From Pseudooceanicola nitratireducens (GTDB taxonomy: Bacteria > Pseudomonadota > Alphaproteobacteria > Rhodobacterales > Rhodobacteraceae): a stretch of 64,000 bases of DNA. Below the pieces are notes generated by a model that was given only the letters and a program-made list of their open reading frames with translations, did not search any database and was not told the DNA's origin. The stretch covers positions 82,223-146,222 of the forward strand of contig NZ_FNZG01000005.1 of the NCBI RefSeq assembly GCF_900109195.1, written 5' to 3'. Position 1 is the first letter of the stretch. Each line of letters opens with the position of its first letter. The position numbers were made by a program, and so were the translations under genes. Below, piece by piece: positions 9,242 to 17,804 of this stretch.

Positions 9242-9598
9242 TCAGCCCCGCGTCCGTGCGGTTTCAAAGAAGCCGCGCACCAGATCAGACTTGCCCGAGA
9301 CCTTGGTGACGCCTGCGGGTTTCTTCACCTTTTCGCGGCTGGTGCGGAAGGACACCACCTGCGCCTCGGGCTTGTCGGCCTGCGGCATGGGGATCGGGTT
9401 GCGCACCTTTTCGGCAACGCTGCGCAGCATGGAAACCGAGCTTTCCGATTTCTCGACCGCGTCCGAGAACTGGCCCACGACCGGGCCCATGTCCTTCAGA
9501 ACCGCCAGCAGCGCCTTGACCCGGCGGTCCACCAGGTAGGCATAGGCCAGCGTGCCGACCAGCAGGATAAGGATCGCAATATCAATTAGGTAGGACAT
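9242..9598 (-). CDS. pflI: DUF6468 / PflI-type flagellar protein
   Basis: 118 residues with one N-terminal membrane helix (about 4-22) followed by a basic cytoplasmic region (VDRRVKALLAVLKDMGPVV) and a short tail. The position between fliM and motE and this design match the DUF6468 family, whose Caulobacter member PflI influences flagellar positioning. Its start lies 17 bases inside the end of fliM, so it is translationally coupled. The molecular role is not known in this group. Confidence 0.65.
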   Translation of the reverse strand: MSYLIDIAILILLVGTLAYAYLVDRRVKALLAVLKDMGPVVGQFSDAVEKSESSVSMLRSVAEKVRNPIPMPQADKPEAQVVSFRTSREKVKKPAGVTKVSGKSDLVRGFFETARTRG

Positions 9599-10529
9599 CG
9601 GTCATTTCCTCTTCGTCTTTCAGCTGATCGGTGATTTTCAGGGCCAGGCGGCCATTCTTGCGCTTGCCGGTCTGGGCCAGGTACATGTCGTGGCCGCTGC
9701 AGATCAGCGCGACCTCCTGGTCATTGTCGATGCCCAGATCCAGCACCTGCCCCTTCTTCCATTCCAGAACATCCTGAAGCGGAACGCGGACCTCGTGCAG
9801 GCGGGCGGTGACCAGGACCTCGGTGTCGGAAATCACCTCGGTCAGGTTGCGCCGCCAGGACTTGTCGCCGCCAAGCGACCCGCCATGGAAGGGCTGCACC
9901 AGAAGGTGGCGGATCGTCGACAGGGCGTTGAAGGGCGCGACCACGTAGAAATACCCGTCGCGGTCATCCATCGTCACATGCATCCGAAGCCGCACGCAGC
10001 CGGTGTTCGGCGGGGCCAGAACCATCGCCTGGGCGTTGGTTTCCAGATGCGAGACCGAGAAGCTGACGGCGGTCAGCTGCGCGAAGGTTTCCGACAGCTC
10101 GTCCAGGATCAGCTGCGTGATCTCGGACCCGATCTTCTTTTCAATCGCGGTAAAGCTGCGCGGGGCCCATTCGCTGCGCTCGGCCATGCGGCCGCCAAAG
10201 GTGATTTCCAGCGCGGAAATCAGCAGCGTCGGGTCGATCACCAGGGCAAAGGGGCCGTCCCATTCCACCTCTTCCACCACGGAAATCAGCGCCGGGCTGG
10301 GCACGCTTTCCAGCGCGTCGCCCGTGGGCAGGTAATCGATGCTGTCGATATTCGCTTCGCAGATCGCGCCGATGTAATGCTTCAGCGCCGGACCGACCGC
10401 CAGGGCAAAGCGTTCCAGCAGCACCTCGAGAATGGGGAAGCGCTCATAAGACCGCTTGGCCCGCTGGATGATTTCCTCTTCGACCGGGGTCGAGGCAGGC
10501 AGATCGGCTTTGGCGGATGTGGCGCTCAT
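9582..10529 (-). CDS. fliM: Flagellar motor switch protein FliM
   Basis: 315-residue C-ring protein linking FliG and FliN. The middle domain contains FALVIDPTLLISALEITFGG, and the C-terminal SpoA-type domain spans about 225-300 (VPLQDVLEWKKGQVLDLGID). The extreme N-terminus (MSATSAKADLPAS) lacks the LSQ-E-E-IDAL CheY-binding motif of classical FliM, matching the lack of chemotaxis genes in the window. It lies 2 bases after fliL and overlaps pflI. Confidence 0.92.
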   Translation of the reverse strand: MSATSAKADLPASTPVEEEIIQRAKRSYERFPILEVLLERFALAVGPALKHYIGAICEANIDSIDYLPTGDALESVPSPALISVVEEVEWDGPFALVIDPTLLISALEITFGGRMAERSEWAPRSFTAIEKKIGSEITQLILDELSETFAQLTAVSFSVSHLETNAQAMVLAPPNTGCVRLRMHVTMDDRDGYFYVVAPFNALSTIRHLLVQPFHGGSLGGDKSWRRNLTEVISDTEVLVTARLHEVRVPLQDVLEWKKGQVLDLGIDNDQEVALICSGHDMYLAQTGKRKNGRLALKITDQLKDEEEMTDVLPN

Positions 10530-10531
10530 GG

Positions 10532-11059
10532 TTATTGCACAATCAGGTCAGCGATGAGGATTTCACGGGGCGCGTCGCTGTCGGCGACGGACCGGGCGCG
10601 GCGCAGCAGTTCGGCCTTGAGAACGGTCAGCCCGGCGCTGCCCTGGATGTCCCGTTCGGACAGCTGGCGCAGGTAGTCCTGGAAGGCGTCGCGCACGAAG
10701 GGCTTGCGCTCTTCGATGTAGGAGGCACCCGGCATGTTCTCGTCATAGACCAGCGCGGCGTTCAGCTTGAGAAAGCGGGTGGTCTGGCGGCCGGTGGCGG
10801 TGGTGGCGTGGATGTTGACGATGATTTCCTTGAAGGGCGTCACGATGATCGACACTGCGCCTTCGTCAGAAGAATGGGTGATCTCGACGTCGCCCGTGGG
10901 CGATTCCGCGGCCTTGGTCACCTCGATCGCGGCGGGATCCTTGCCGCCGATAACAAGGGCAAGCGCACCGTCGAATCCCATGGACGCAACCAGCCCGCCG
11001 GTCAGGGCCACAAGACCCACGACCGTGACAAGGACCAGTGAAACGACCCGTTTCTTCAT
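10532..11059 (-). CDS. fliL: Flagellar basal-body protein FliL
   Basis: Stator-associated inner-membrane protein. 175 residues from ATG 11059 (MKKRVVSLVLV); a longer frame starts at 11098 but would add 13 residues ahead of a normal FliL start. A membrane helix at about 5-27 is followed by a periplasmic domain, and the C-terminus PREILIADLIVQ is the typical FliL end. First gene of the minus-strand fliL-fliM-pflI-motE operon, divergent from fliF. Confidence 0.88.
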   Translation of the reverse strand: MKKRVVSLVLVTVVGLVALTGGLVASMGFDGALALVIGGKDPAAIEVTKAAESPTGDVEITHSSDEGAVSIIVTPFKEIIVNIHATTATGRQTTRFLKLNAALVYDENMPGASYIEERKPFVRDAFQDYLRQLSERDIQGSAGLTVLKAELLRRARSVADSDAPREILIADLIVQ

Positions 11060-11158
11060 GAAATGCTGCCCTATTCCGCCTGCTTGCCGATTCCGCATCT
11101 ATCCATGAACGATGCGTGGTTATTTCTTGTGAAACATGCCGTTTTGAGGGTAGATTGG

Positions 11159-11213
11159 CAAGTATAAACTGCAATGTCAGCTTGCATTTCAAGAATAGAT
11201 CGGCCTATTCTTG
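11159..11213. promoter_or_regulatory. Inverted CAAGAATAG/CTATTCTTG boxes between fliL and fliF
   Basis: CAAGAATAG at 11190-11198 and CTATTCTTG at 11205-11213 form a perfect inverted repeat with a 6-base spacer (10-bp arms counting the outer T/A). A related CAAGTATAA lies at 11159-11167. The same 9-mer recurs upstream of ftcR/flgI, motA and inside the start of fliI. Likely binding site of a flagellar regulator acting on both divergent operons; the binder is not known. Confidence 0.55.
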
Positions 11214-11245
11214 ATCAAAATGGCAGAACAAAGTCGGGGGCATCG

Positions 11246-12958
11246 GTGCAGGCCTTGCTAGAAAATCTCAGGGCTCTGGGTCAGGGGCGGTTGATCGCCC
11301 TTGGCGTCACTGGCGTCATCCTGGTCCTCGCGACCGTTTTCGGCATCCGCGCCGTGATGGAGCCGAGCTATTCCACCCTTTACCGCGACCTGACCCCATC
11401 CGAGGCCTCGCGCATGGTCGGCGCGCTGGAAGGCGCGGGCTTCAAGGTCACCGTCGACAGCTCGGGCTCGATCCTGTCGGTGCCGCAGGAAGACCTGGCG
11501 CGCGCCCGGATGGAGCTTGCCGGTCAGGGCCTGGTCAGCGACGGATCCGCCGGATGGGAATTGTTCGACGAGGCCTCGGGGCTGGGCATGAACAGCTTCA
11601 TGCAGAAGATCAATCGCCTGCGCGCCCTGGAAGGCGAACTGGCCCGATCGATCCAGACCCTGAACGGGGTCGAAGCCGCGCGCGTCCACCTGGTCCTGCC
11701 GGAACGCGAAGCCTTTTCCCGCGACCGGCCCCAGCCCTCGGGCAGCGTCATCGTGCGGCCCCGCCCCGGTCATCAGGTCACCGTCCGTCAGGCCCAGTCG
11801 ATCCGCGCGCTGGTGTCTTCGGCCGTGCCCGAGATGTCGGCAGGCAATGTCACCGTCCTGACCGCCAGCGGCGAAACCGTTCTGGCTGAGGAAGGGCAGG
11901 ATGCCAGCGAAGTGACCCAGCAGGCGCTGAAGGCATCCGTCGAGGATCGCATCGCATCCAACGTGACCGAGATCCTGACCGCCCGCGTCGGGGCCGGCAA
12001 TGCCCGCGTGAAAGTCAGCGTCGATCTGACCACTGAACGCCAGGTGATCCGCGAACAAAGCTATGACCCCGAACAGCGTGTCGTGCGGTCGACCGAAACC
12101 CGGGAAGAGACCCGCGAAGACATGGACCGCAACAGCGGTGAGGTCGGCGTGGTCGATGACATTCCCGCCTCGCTGGCCGAAAGCGGCGGTGCCACCAGCC
12201 AGAACTCGGTCTCGAAGACCGACGAGGTGGTGAACTACGAAATCGGCAACAAGCAAAGCGAAACGATCCGCGAACCCGGTGAGATTCAGCGCATTTCCGT
12301 CGCCGTTCTGGTCAATGGCATTTACAACGTGCTCGACAACGGCGAGATCGCCTATGAAGAACGCACCCCGGAAGAGCTGGAGCGTCTGAACCAGCTGGTC
12401 CAGGCCGCCATCGGCTTCAACGAAACCCGTGGCGACAGCATTTCCGTCGATAGCCTGCGGTTCATGGATTATTCGATGGATGTGGGCGACGCGACGAATG
12501 CCTCGGTCGTGCAGATCCTCAAGGACAACCTGATGTCGATCCTGCGGGCGCTGTTTGTCCTGGCGGTGATCGCGGCGATCCTGCGGTTCGGCGTCAAGCC
12601 GCTGCTGGCCAGCGCCATGCCGAAGGAGATCGAGGGCGAGGCCTCGGGTGACACCCCTGCCCTGCCCGGCGTCGAGGCCGACGGCGAAGGTGGCGATGCA
12701 GACGCAGGCGACATGCCCGACGGGCTGCCCGCCCCGGCCCAGGCCGCACAACCCCGCCCGCGCCGTGCGCAGCAGGGCGGCGTGTCCGGCCAGGTGCTGG
12801 AACCGATGCACATGGCGGGCCCGGACGACATCATCAACATCGGCGCGGTCCATGGCGGCGTTCACAAGGGCTGGATCAACACCGTGAGCGGCTTGATCGA
12901 ATCGCAGCCTGAGGATTCTCTGAAGGTTGTGAAGACCTGGCTGGCAGAGGGAGCATAA
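11246..12958 (+). CDS. fliF: Flagellar MS-ring protein FliF
   Basis: Forms the MS ring around the export gate. I choose GTG 11246 (570 residues, first residues QALLENLRALGQGRL), preceded by a GGGGG ribosome-binding site 5 bases upstream. The in-frame ATG 11174 would put the inverted boxes inside the gene and add residues unlike FliF. The first membrane helix is at about 17-37; then ring-building motifs including ELARSIQTLNGVEAARVHLV; the second helix is at about 430-455; the cytoplasmic tail ends in the FliG-binding part (SGLIESQPEDSLKVVKTWL). First gene of fliF-H-N-P-G, 3 bases before fliH. Confidence 0.93.
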   Translation: MQALLENLRALGQGRLIALGVTGVILVLATVFGIRAVMEPSYSTLYRDLTPSEASRMVGALEGAGFKVTVDSSGSILSVPQEDLARARMELAGQGLVSDGSAGWELFDEASGLGMNSFMQKINRLRALEGELARSIQTLNGVEAARVHLVLPEREAFSRDRPQPSGSVIVRPRPGHQVTVRQAQSIRALVSSAVPEMSAGNVTVLTASGETVLAEEGQDASEVTQQALKASVEDRIASNVTEILTARVGAGNARVKVSVDLTTERQVIREQSYDPEQRVVRSTETREETREDMDRNSGEVGVVDDIPASLAESGGATSQNSVSKTDEVVNYEIGNKQSETIREPGEIQRISVAVLVNGIYNVLDNGEIAYEERTPEELERLNQLVQAAIGFNETRGDSISVDSLRFMDYSMDVGDATNASVVQILKDNLMSILRALFVLAVIAAILRFGVKPLLASAMPKEIEGEASGDTPALPGVEADGEGGDADAGDMPDGLPAPAQAAQPRPRRAQQGGVSGQVLEPMHMAGPDDIINIGAVHGGVHKGWINTVSGLIESQPEDSLKVVKTWLAEGA

Positions 12959-12961
12959 ACC

Positions 12962-13624
12962 ATGAGTTTTGTATTCGAACGGGACTTTGACGAAGAAGAA
13001 GCCTTCGAGAAGCGCAAGCGCATCCACGAACAGCGGGCGATCTACACGCCCGAGGATCTGGAAGAAGCGGTGCAGAAGGCTGTCAAGGACGCCTATGAAG
13101 ACGGCCGGATGGCCGGGCGCGCCGAAGCCTCGGTCCAGCATCAGGAAACCACCGCCGCCAAGACCGCCGATGCGCTGGTCGTGCTGGCGCCGCGCCTGCA
13201 GGAAATCCTGACCCAGGCCGATCAGCACAAGGCCGCGCTGGAACACCAGGTTCTGGACTACATCATGACGATCGCCCGCCAGCTGATCCCCACGATCCTG
13301 TCCGACACCGCCCTTCTGCGGACCGAAGCCGAAGTGAAGAAAGCCATTTCCATGGCCATCGGCGCCGCATCCCTGCGCATCTTCGTGCCCGCCGACCTGG
13401 CCGGAGACCTGAGCGAGGGGATCGAGCACCAGGTGCAGCAGGCCGGCTTCTCGGGCCGGGTGCAGATCCAGGCCGACCACCGCATGCGCCCCGGCGACAC
13501 CCGCGTTGTCTGGGATCACGGTGGCATGGATTTCAGCCTGACCGAGCTGTGTGACAACACCCTCAAGGCGCTGAAGGCAGCGACCGACGACGCCATGGCG
13601 CGTCGCAATACCGAACTGGAGTAA
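12962..13624 (+). CDS. fliH: FliH-like export ATPase regulator
   Basis: 220 residues; FliH dimers bind the FliI ATPase and dock it at the C ring. Charged helical N-terminus (FERDFDEEEAFEKRKRI), a GxxxG-like central helix (AYEDGRMAGRAEA), then a globular C-terminal domain with a family-like HRMRPGDTRVVWDHGGMDFS segment. Placement between fliF and fliN is typical. Sequence in this family is poorly conserved, so the call rests on layout and the C-terminal pattern. Confidence 0.75.
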   Translation: MSFVFERDFDEEEAFEKRKRIHEQRAIYTPEDLEEAVQKAVKDAYEDGRMAGRAEASVQHQETTAAKTADALVVLAPRLQEILTQADQHKAALEHQVLDYIMTIARQLIPTILSDTALLRTEAEVKKAISMAIGAASLRIFVPADLAGDLSEGIEHQVQQAGFSGRVQIQADHRMRPGDTRVVWDHGGMDFSLTELCDNTLKALKAATDDAMARRNTELE

Positions 13625-13627
13625 ATC

Positions 13628-14002
13628 GTGGCGAAAGAACCCGAAAAACCCGAAGAGACCGAGGCGGCAGCCGCCCCCGCGGGTGAAACCGCAGCGGCAG
13701 AAGAAACCGTGATGGATGCGATGATGTCCGGCCCCAAGGATGGCGCCGGGTACAACATCGACGCCATGATGAATGTCGGACTGAACGTGCAGATCGTGCT
13801 GGGCAAGACCCGGATGCCAATCTCTCAGCTGCTGAAACTGTCGCGCGGCTCGATCATCGAGCTGGACAAGAAGATCGGCGAACCCGTCGACATCGTCATC
13901 AACGACCGCCTCGTGGCGCGCGGTGACCTGGTCAAGCTGGACGAAGACCGGATCGGCGTGTCGCTGATCGAGATCGTCAAAGACTACGTGTCGGAGAAAT
14001 AG
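13628..14002 (+). CDS. fliN: Flagellar motor switch protein FliN
   Basis: 124-residue C-ring protein, started by GTG 13628 just after the fliH stop. An acidic, Ala/Glu-rich N-terminal 35 residues precede the SpoA/FliN domain: VQIVLGKTRMPISQLLKLSR, GSIIELDKKIGEPVDI, NDRLVARGDLVKLDEDRIGV. Typical length and motifs. Lies in fliF-H-N-P-G with 3-base gaps on both sides. Confidence 0.93.
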   Translation: MAKEPEKPEETEAAAAPAGETAAAEETVMDAMMSGPKDGAGYNIDAMMNVGLNVQIVLGKTRMPISQLLKLSRGSIIELDKKIGEPVDIVINDRLVARGDLVKLDEDRIGVSLIEIVKDYVSEK

Positions 14003-14005
14003 GCG

Positions 14006-14833
14006 ATGCGGGCGGCCCGTTCCGTCCGTCTTGTCGTCCCGACGCTTGCCGCGCTCGGGCTGATTGCCGTGGCCGTGCCCGCGATGGCGCAGGACGGCGG
14101 ATCCTTCCTGTCCTCGATCACCGACGCGCTGTCGGATGCCGCACCGGGCAGCGACGAACGCGCGACGCTTTCGGGCCGCATCATCCAGCTGGTCGCGGCG
14201 ATGACCGTGCTGTCGATCGCGCCGGGGATCCTGGTGGTGATGACCTCTTTCACCCGGTTCGTCATCGTCTTCTCGATGCTGCGGTCCGCGCTTGGCCTGA
14301 ACCAGACGCCGCCGAACATGGTGCTGTCGTCCATGGCGCTGTTCATGACCTTCTTCGTGATGCAGCCGGTGCTGGAAGACGCCTGGCAGACCGGGGTCGA
14401 GCCGCTGATCAACAACGTGATCACCGAGGAACAGGCGATCCAGCGCACCGCCGAACCCTTCCGCGTCTTCATGGCCGCCAATACCCGCGAAAAGGACCTG
14501 GCGCTGTTTCAGGACATCGCCGCTCGTGCCTCGGGCGACACGCAGGCCCCGCAGGTCAATGACGACGGGTTGCCGGAATGGCGCAGCCTGGTGCCGGCTT
14601 TCATGATCTCGGAACTGCGGCGGGCGTTTTCGATCGGCTTCCTGATCTACCTGCCCTTCGTGGCCATCGACCTGATCATCGCCTCGATCCTGATGTCCGC
14701 GGGCATGATGATGCTGCCGCCAGTGCTGATCTCGTTGCCGTTCAAAGTCATCTTCTTCGTCCTCATCGACGGCTGGTACATGCTGGCCGGGTCGCTGATG
14801 GAAAGTTATCTGCCCGCCGCGAGCGGGGGTTAG
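14006..14833 (+). CDS. fliP: Flagellar export gate protein FliP
   Basis: 275 residues. An N-terminal signal peptide (about 1-28, ending AMAQ) is followed by the FliP/type III gate domain: TSFTRFVIVFSMLRSALGLN, PPNMVLSSMALFMTFFVMQP and the C-terminal VAIDLIIASILMSAGMMMLP with LPFKVIFFVLIDGW. These helices form the export pore with FliQ and FliR, which are encoded in the second flagellar block. No fliO was seen beside it. Confidence 0.95.
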   Translation: MRAARSVRLVVPTLAALGLIAVAVPAMAQDGGSFLSSITDALSDAAPGSDERATLSGRIIQLVAAMTVLSIAPGILVVMTSFTRFVIVFSMLRSALGLNQTPPNMVLSSMALFMTFFVMQPVLEDAWQTGVEPLINNVITEEQAIQRTAEPFRVFMAANTREKDLALFQDIAARASGDTQAPQVNDDGLPEWRSLVPAFMISELRRAFSIGFLIYLPFVAIDLIIASILMSAGMMMLPPVLISLPFKVIFFVLIDGWYMLAGSLMESYLPAASGG

Positions 14834-14847
14834 GAAAGGAAACCGTC

Positions 14848-15894
14848 ATGGCCGTGACCGAAATTCAGCGCAAGCAAACCGCGTCCCGCCTGCCCTCGAA
14901 GCGTCCGCTGAAAGGCGCAGAGAAAGCGGCGATCCTGTTCCTGTGCCTCGGCGAACAGCGCGGATCGGCGCTGATGCAGAAGCTGACGAACGAGGAAATC
15001 CAGACCATGACCCGCGCCATGTCCGGCCTGGGCGTGATTGAGGCCGAACAGGTCGAGGCCGTGATGTCCGATTTCGTCGAAGGCATCGCCAACGGCGGCG
15101 GCGTCGTCGGATCCTTCAGCGTGGCCGAGGACATGCTGCGCGCCTTCCTTCCGACCGAACAGGTGGATGGCATTCTGAAAGACATCCGCGGCCCGCTGAT
15201 GGAGAAAGACCTTTGGGCGCGTTTCTCGTCGTTGTCGGAAAACGTCATCGCGAACTACCTGAAACAGGAACACGAACAGACCGTCGCGGCGATCCTGTCG
15301 AACGTGAAAACGGATGTCTCGGCCAAGGTTCTGCCGCTTCTGGGTCAGGAGAAAATGGAGAAGGTGGTCGAACGGATGATCCGGATGGAGGCCGTGCCGC
15401 ACCACATGATGAAGCAGATCGAGGAAACCCTGCAAACCGACATCATCAGCGCCCCAGCCCAGCCGACCGCGAACGAGATGCAGCAGAAGATGGCCGATCT
15501 GTTCAACAAGCTGGACGTGACCGCGTTCCAGGAACTGTCCAACACCCTCGAAGGGCGGATCCCGGAAACCTTCGCCGCGATCAAAGGCAAGATGTTCACC
15601 TTCGACGACCTGTCGAAGCTGCAGCCCATTGACCTGGCCCGCGTGATGCGCGGCGCGCCGGGCAACGCCCTGCCGATCGCCCTGCGGGGTGCGAAGAAAG
15701 AGGTTCGCGATGTCTTCCTTTCGGCGCTGCCGGGCCGGTCGCGCGACATGCTGGAAGAAGAGATGAACACTATGGGTCCGGTGCGCGGCCGCGACGTGCG
15801 CGACGCCCAGGCCGGCCTGGTCGACTATGCCAAGGAACTGGCCGATGAAGAGGTCATCGCCCTGCCCATGGCCGACGACGAGGACTTCATCTGA
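14848..15894 (+). CDS. fliG: Flagellar motor switch protein FliG
   Basis: 348-residue rotor protein that binds FliF and contacts MotA. Start ATG 14848 with GGAAAGGA about 8 bases upstream; the frame is open further upstream but that part overlaps fliP. Motifs: KAAILFLCLGEQRGSALMQ at the N-terminus, middle-domain AFLPTEQVDGILKDIRG, and the charged C-terminal torque helix in TFDDLSKLQPIDLARVMRG and SRDMLEEEMNTMGPVRGRD. Downstream of fliP rather than next to fliF, an order worth noting. Confidence 0.93.
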   Translation: MAVTEIQRKQTASRLPSKRPLKGAEKAAILFLCLGEQRGSALMQKLTNEEIQTMTRAMSGLGVIEAEQVEAVMSDFVEGIANGGGVVGSFSVAEDMLRAFLPTEQVDGILKDIRGPLMEKDLWARFSSLSENVIANYLKQEHEQTVAAILSNVKTDVSAKVLPLLGQEKMEKVVERMIRMEAVPHHMMKQIEETLQTDIISAPAQPTANEMQQKMADLFNKLDVTAFQELSNTLEGRIPETFAAIKGKMFTFDDLSKLQPIDLARVMRGAPGNALPIALRGAKKEVRDVFLSALPGRSRDMLEEEMNTMGPVRGRDVRDAQAGLVDYAKELADEEVIALPMADDEDFI

Positions 15895-15901
15895 TAGGGA
15901 A

Positions 15902-15931
15902 TTACCTGTATCGCCAGTGCGTTACAGGTAA
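15902..15931. terminator. Hairpin between convergent fliG and the DUF1217 gene
   Basis: Perfect 9-bp stem TTACCTGTA (15902-15910) with TACAGGTAA (15923-15931) and a 12-base loop, overlapping the stop of the minus-strand gene. No T tract. The convergent position suggests a bidirectional transcript end. Confidence 0.45.
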
Positions 15932-16746
15932 AGCTTCGACGCCGAGAAGGTCACCGGATCGATCGTCGAGGTGATCGAGATGATATTCTGCGCGGCCGAG
16001 CCCGAGTTCGCCGTGAGCATGGTCAGCGCCGCATTGTTCGCCGTCGCCGTGCCGTTCAGCGCGTCCGAGATCACGACGTATTTGCGCACCATGTCCTCGA
16101 TGAACTCCGGGTCCTGAAGGTCTTCCAGGTCCAGCTTGGATTTCAGGATCTCGGCCTGTTTGTCGATATCCAGCCCCGAAAGCTCGGACGGAAGGCCAAG
16201 CGTGGTCTGGAAGAACTCGGTCAGGCCGGTATCTGCCAGGATCTCGTAGACCGAGGAAATGTCGGCGGCCTTGTTGCGGAACTCCAGCGCCGTGGCGACG
16301 GTTTCGTTCTGCTCTTCTGCCGCGTTCAGGAACTGCCGTTCGACATAGCGGTCGACCATGCGGGTCTTCCAGCCGGACAGCAGCGTGTTCAGGTTGCCTT
16401 CGCCGTTCTCCTGGAAACCAAGTTCCTCGTACATCTCGCGGAACCGGGTGTCGGTCAGGCGGTTCACAAGGGCGTCGGATTCCTCGATGTTCGACTTGAG
16501 GATCTTCTTGATCATCGCCTTGCCGAACATCTGGTCTTCCAGATCGAAGGCGCGCATGACGAACCCGTAAAGTTCGGGATCGTCCACCAGTTGATCCACG
16601 GTCTCTACATCGCCGATGTTTTCCTTGAAATATTCGATGGCCCGGCTGTGCTGGGCGGTATTGCGAATGATTTCAAGCTGGCTGTCCCGGGTTCTGTCGA
16701 CCAGGTTCAGACCGTTCAGCGAAGAGAGACCGGAAATTGGGATCAT
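15922..16746 (-). CDS. DUF1217-type flagellar-region protein
   Basis: 274 residues, mostly alpha-helical and acidic, with no signal peptide or membrane helix. The repeating pattern IEYFKENIGDVETVDQLVDD ... FVMRAFDLEDQMFGKAMIKK ... TDTRFREMYEELGFQE matches DUF1217 proteins, which occur in alphaproteobacterial flagellar clusters and have no settled function. Its start overlaps the flbT stop by 4 bases (gene order flaF-flbT-this gene on the minus strand), so it is likely cotranslated with the flagellin regulators. An axial or export-related role is possible but unproven. Confidence 0.65.
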   Translation of the reverse strand: MIPISGLSSLNGLNLVDRTRDSQLEIIRNTAQHSRAIEYFKENIGDVETVDQLVDDPELYGFVMRAFDLEDQMFGKAMIKKILKSNIEESDALVNRLTDTRFREMYEELGFQENGEGNLNTLLSGWKTRMVDRYVERQFLNAAEEQNETVATALEFRNKAADISSVYEILADTGLTEFFQTTLGLPSELSGLDIDKQAEILKSKLDLEDLQDPEFIEDMVRKYVVISDALNGTATANNAALTMLTANSGSAAQNIISITSTIDPVTFSASKLYL

Positions 16747-17222
16747 CCGACTTCACGGCGCAATGCCGGCTCCTGTTCTTCCATATGCGCAGGTGCGCCG
16801 CGGGCGTCGTCGCGCAGGCTGGCCGGACGGGGCACATTGGCGCCCAGGATCTCGGCTTCGCGTTTCATCAGGGGACGCAGGGCGCGCAGCGCCTTGTAGA
16901 AATCGCCCTGGCTGACAAAGTTCGCGGCCTCGAAGACGCAATGCACACTTGGCGGGCCGAAACTGGTGGCCAGCGCGGCCAGCTGCTGCTGGATCGGCTT
17001 GCGCAGCTTGTCCTGCAGTGCAGGGTCGGTCAGCGCGGTCTGCACCAGGAAATAGGCCTGGTTCACAGGGGTCACGGCGGCCTTCTTGCTTAGAAGATCC
17101 TGCCCGCGAACCACGTCCGCCTTGGTTTCGATGACGATCGTCGACTTGCGGGTGGAATTGCGCACCACGCAACCGTTGATGACGATCCGCTCAAAGGGTT
17201 TGAGTGTCAGTTGAAGCGCCAT
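16743..17222 (-). CDS. flbT: Flagellin post-transcriptional repressor FlbT
   Basis: 159 residues. The FlbT family represses flagellin synthesis by acting on the flagellin mRNA 5' leader (shown in Caulobacter). Family pattern: LTLKPFERIVINGCVVRNST, then DVVRGQDLLSK, then YFLVQTALTDP. Lies 3 bases after flaF and close to four flagellin genes whose leaders share two hairpins, which makes those leaders the obvious candidate targets. The C-terminal tail after about residue 130 is variable. Confidence 0.9.
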   Translation of the reverse strand: MALQLTLKPFERIVINGCVVRNSTRKSTIVIETKADVVRGQDLLSKKAAVTPVNQAYFLVQTALTDPALQDKLRKPIQQQLAALATSFGPPSVHCVFEAANFVSQGDFYKALRALRPLMKREAEILGANVPRPASLRDDARGAPAHMEEQEPALRREVG

Positions 17223-17225
17223 GGA

Positions 17226-17624
17226 TCACCCCCTTGGACCCGGCTGTGCGCCGGAGAGCCCTGCGATCAGGCTCTGGTTGATGGTGACCAATGTGCCCAG
17301 CCCGGCCCCGCCGCCCAGAACGATCGCCGTCTGCCGTTCCACGAACAATGCCAGCGAAATCAGCCCAGCCTTAAGTTGGATCGGCAATCCGTTTTCGGGC
17401 TGGGACAGATCGTGCTTGATCGTGGACCAGAGTTTCAGGTTTTCGGCAACCACACCGCGCAGGCCCTTGGCCAGCAGTTCCGACCGGACGAGTTTCTTCG
17501 TCGCGCCGTCGAATTCAGCCGTGTGTTTTTCCATTTCGCCGGTGACGCGCAGGAACACCCGACGCTCGATTTGTCGGGGGGACTCGCTTTCTCTAATCGT
17601 GCGTTTGTACGCCGCGATACTCAT
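17226..17624 (-). CDS. flaF: Flagellar biosynthesis regulator FlaF
   Basis: 132 residues, helical cytoplasmic protein that works with FlbT and promotes flagellin synthesis or export. Family features: tyrosine-containing N-terminus (AAYKRTIRESESPRQIERR), KLVRSELLAKGLRG and NLKLWSTIKHDLSQPENGLP. First gene of flaF-flbT-DUF1217 on the minus strand. A GCAATTGTG box lies 56 bases upstream of its ATG. Confidence 0.88.
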   Translation of the reverse strand: MSIAAYKRTIRESESPRQIERRVFLRVTGEMEKHTAEFDGATKKLVRSELLAKGLRGVVAENLKLWSTIKHDLSQPENGLPIQLKAGLISLALFVERQTAIVLGGGAGLGTLVTINQSLIAGLSGAQPGPRG

Positions 17625-17679
17625 GTTGACCTGTCCTCATTTACCGCATTCTGCGGTTTTGATTTATGGTTCGTACCCC

Positions 17680-17688
17680 GCAATTGTG
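17680..17688. promoter_or_regulatory. GCAATTGTG box upstream of flaF
   Basis: GCAATTGTG at 17680-17688, 56 bases before the flaF start. It shares its core with boxes upstream of three flagellin genes and flgI; the right half (GGC) is not conserved here (TCC). Confidence 0.4.
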
Positions 17689-17705
17689 TCCTGCGGTGGT
17701 CCAAG

Positions 17706-17745
17706 AAAGGGCCGGTCCGTGATCTTCTGCCTGATCCGGCCCTTT
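17706..17745 (-). terminator. Terminator of flagellin gene 1
   Basis: AAAGGGCCGG (17706-17715) pairs with CCGGCCCTTT (17736-17745), 20-base loop; on the minus strand the stem is followed by TTTCTTGG. It lies 60 bases after the flagellin stop. Confidence 0.5.
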
Positions 17746-17804
17746 GGTCATGTCTTCATTTTGACCGCGCCGGGGCCTGTCACCCCGGCACGCTCAATTC
17801 AGTC

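Noticed and set aside
11150..11180. Sigma54 promoter TTGGCA ... TGCA before fliL/fliF
   Set aside because: The spacing between GG and GC is 12 bases, outside the allowed distance.
11174..11245. ATG 11174 as the fliF start
   Set aside because: It would put the inverted CAAGAATAG/CTATTCTTG boxes in the coding region and add non-FliF residues; GTG 11246 has a good ribosome-binding site.
11258..13519. 753-codon open frame on the minus strand opposite fliF and fliH
   Set aside because: Shadow of well-supported fliF/fliH codons in GC-rich DNA; His/Gly/Asp-rich translation without motifs.
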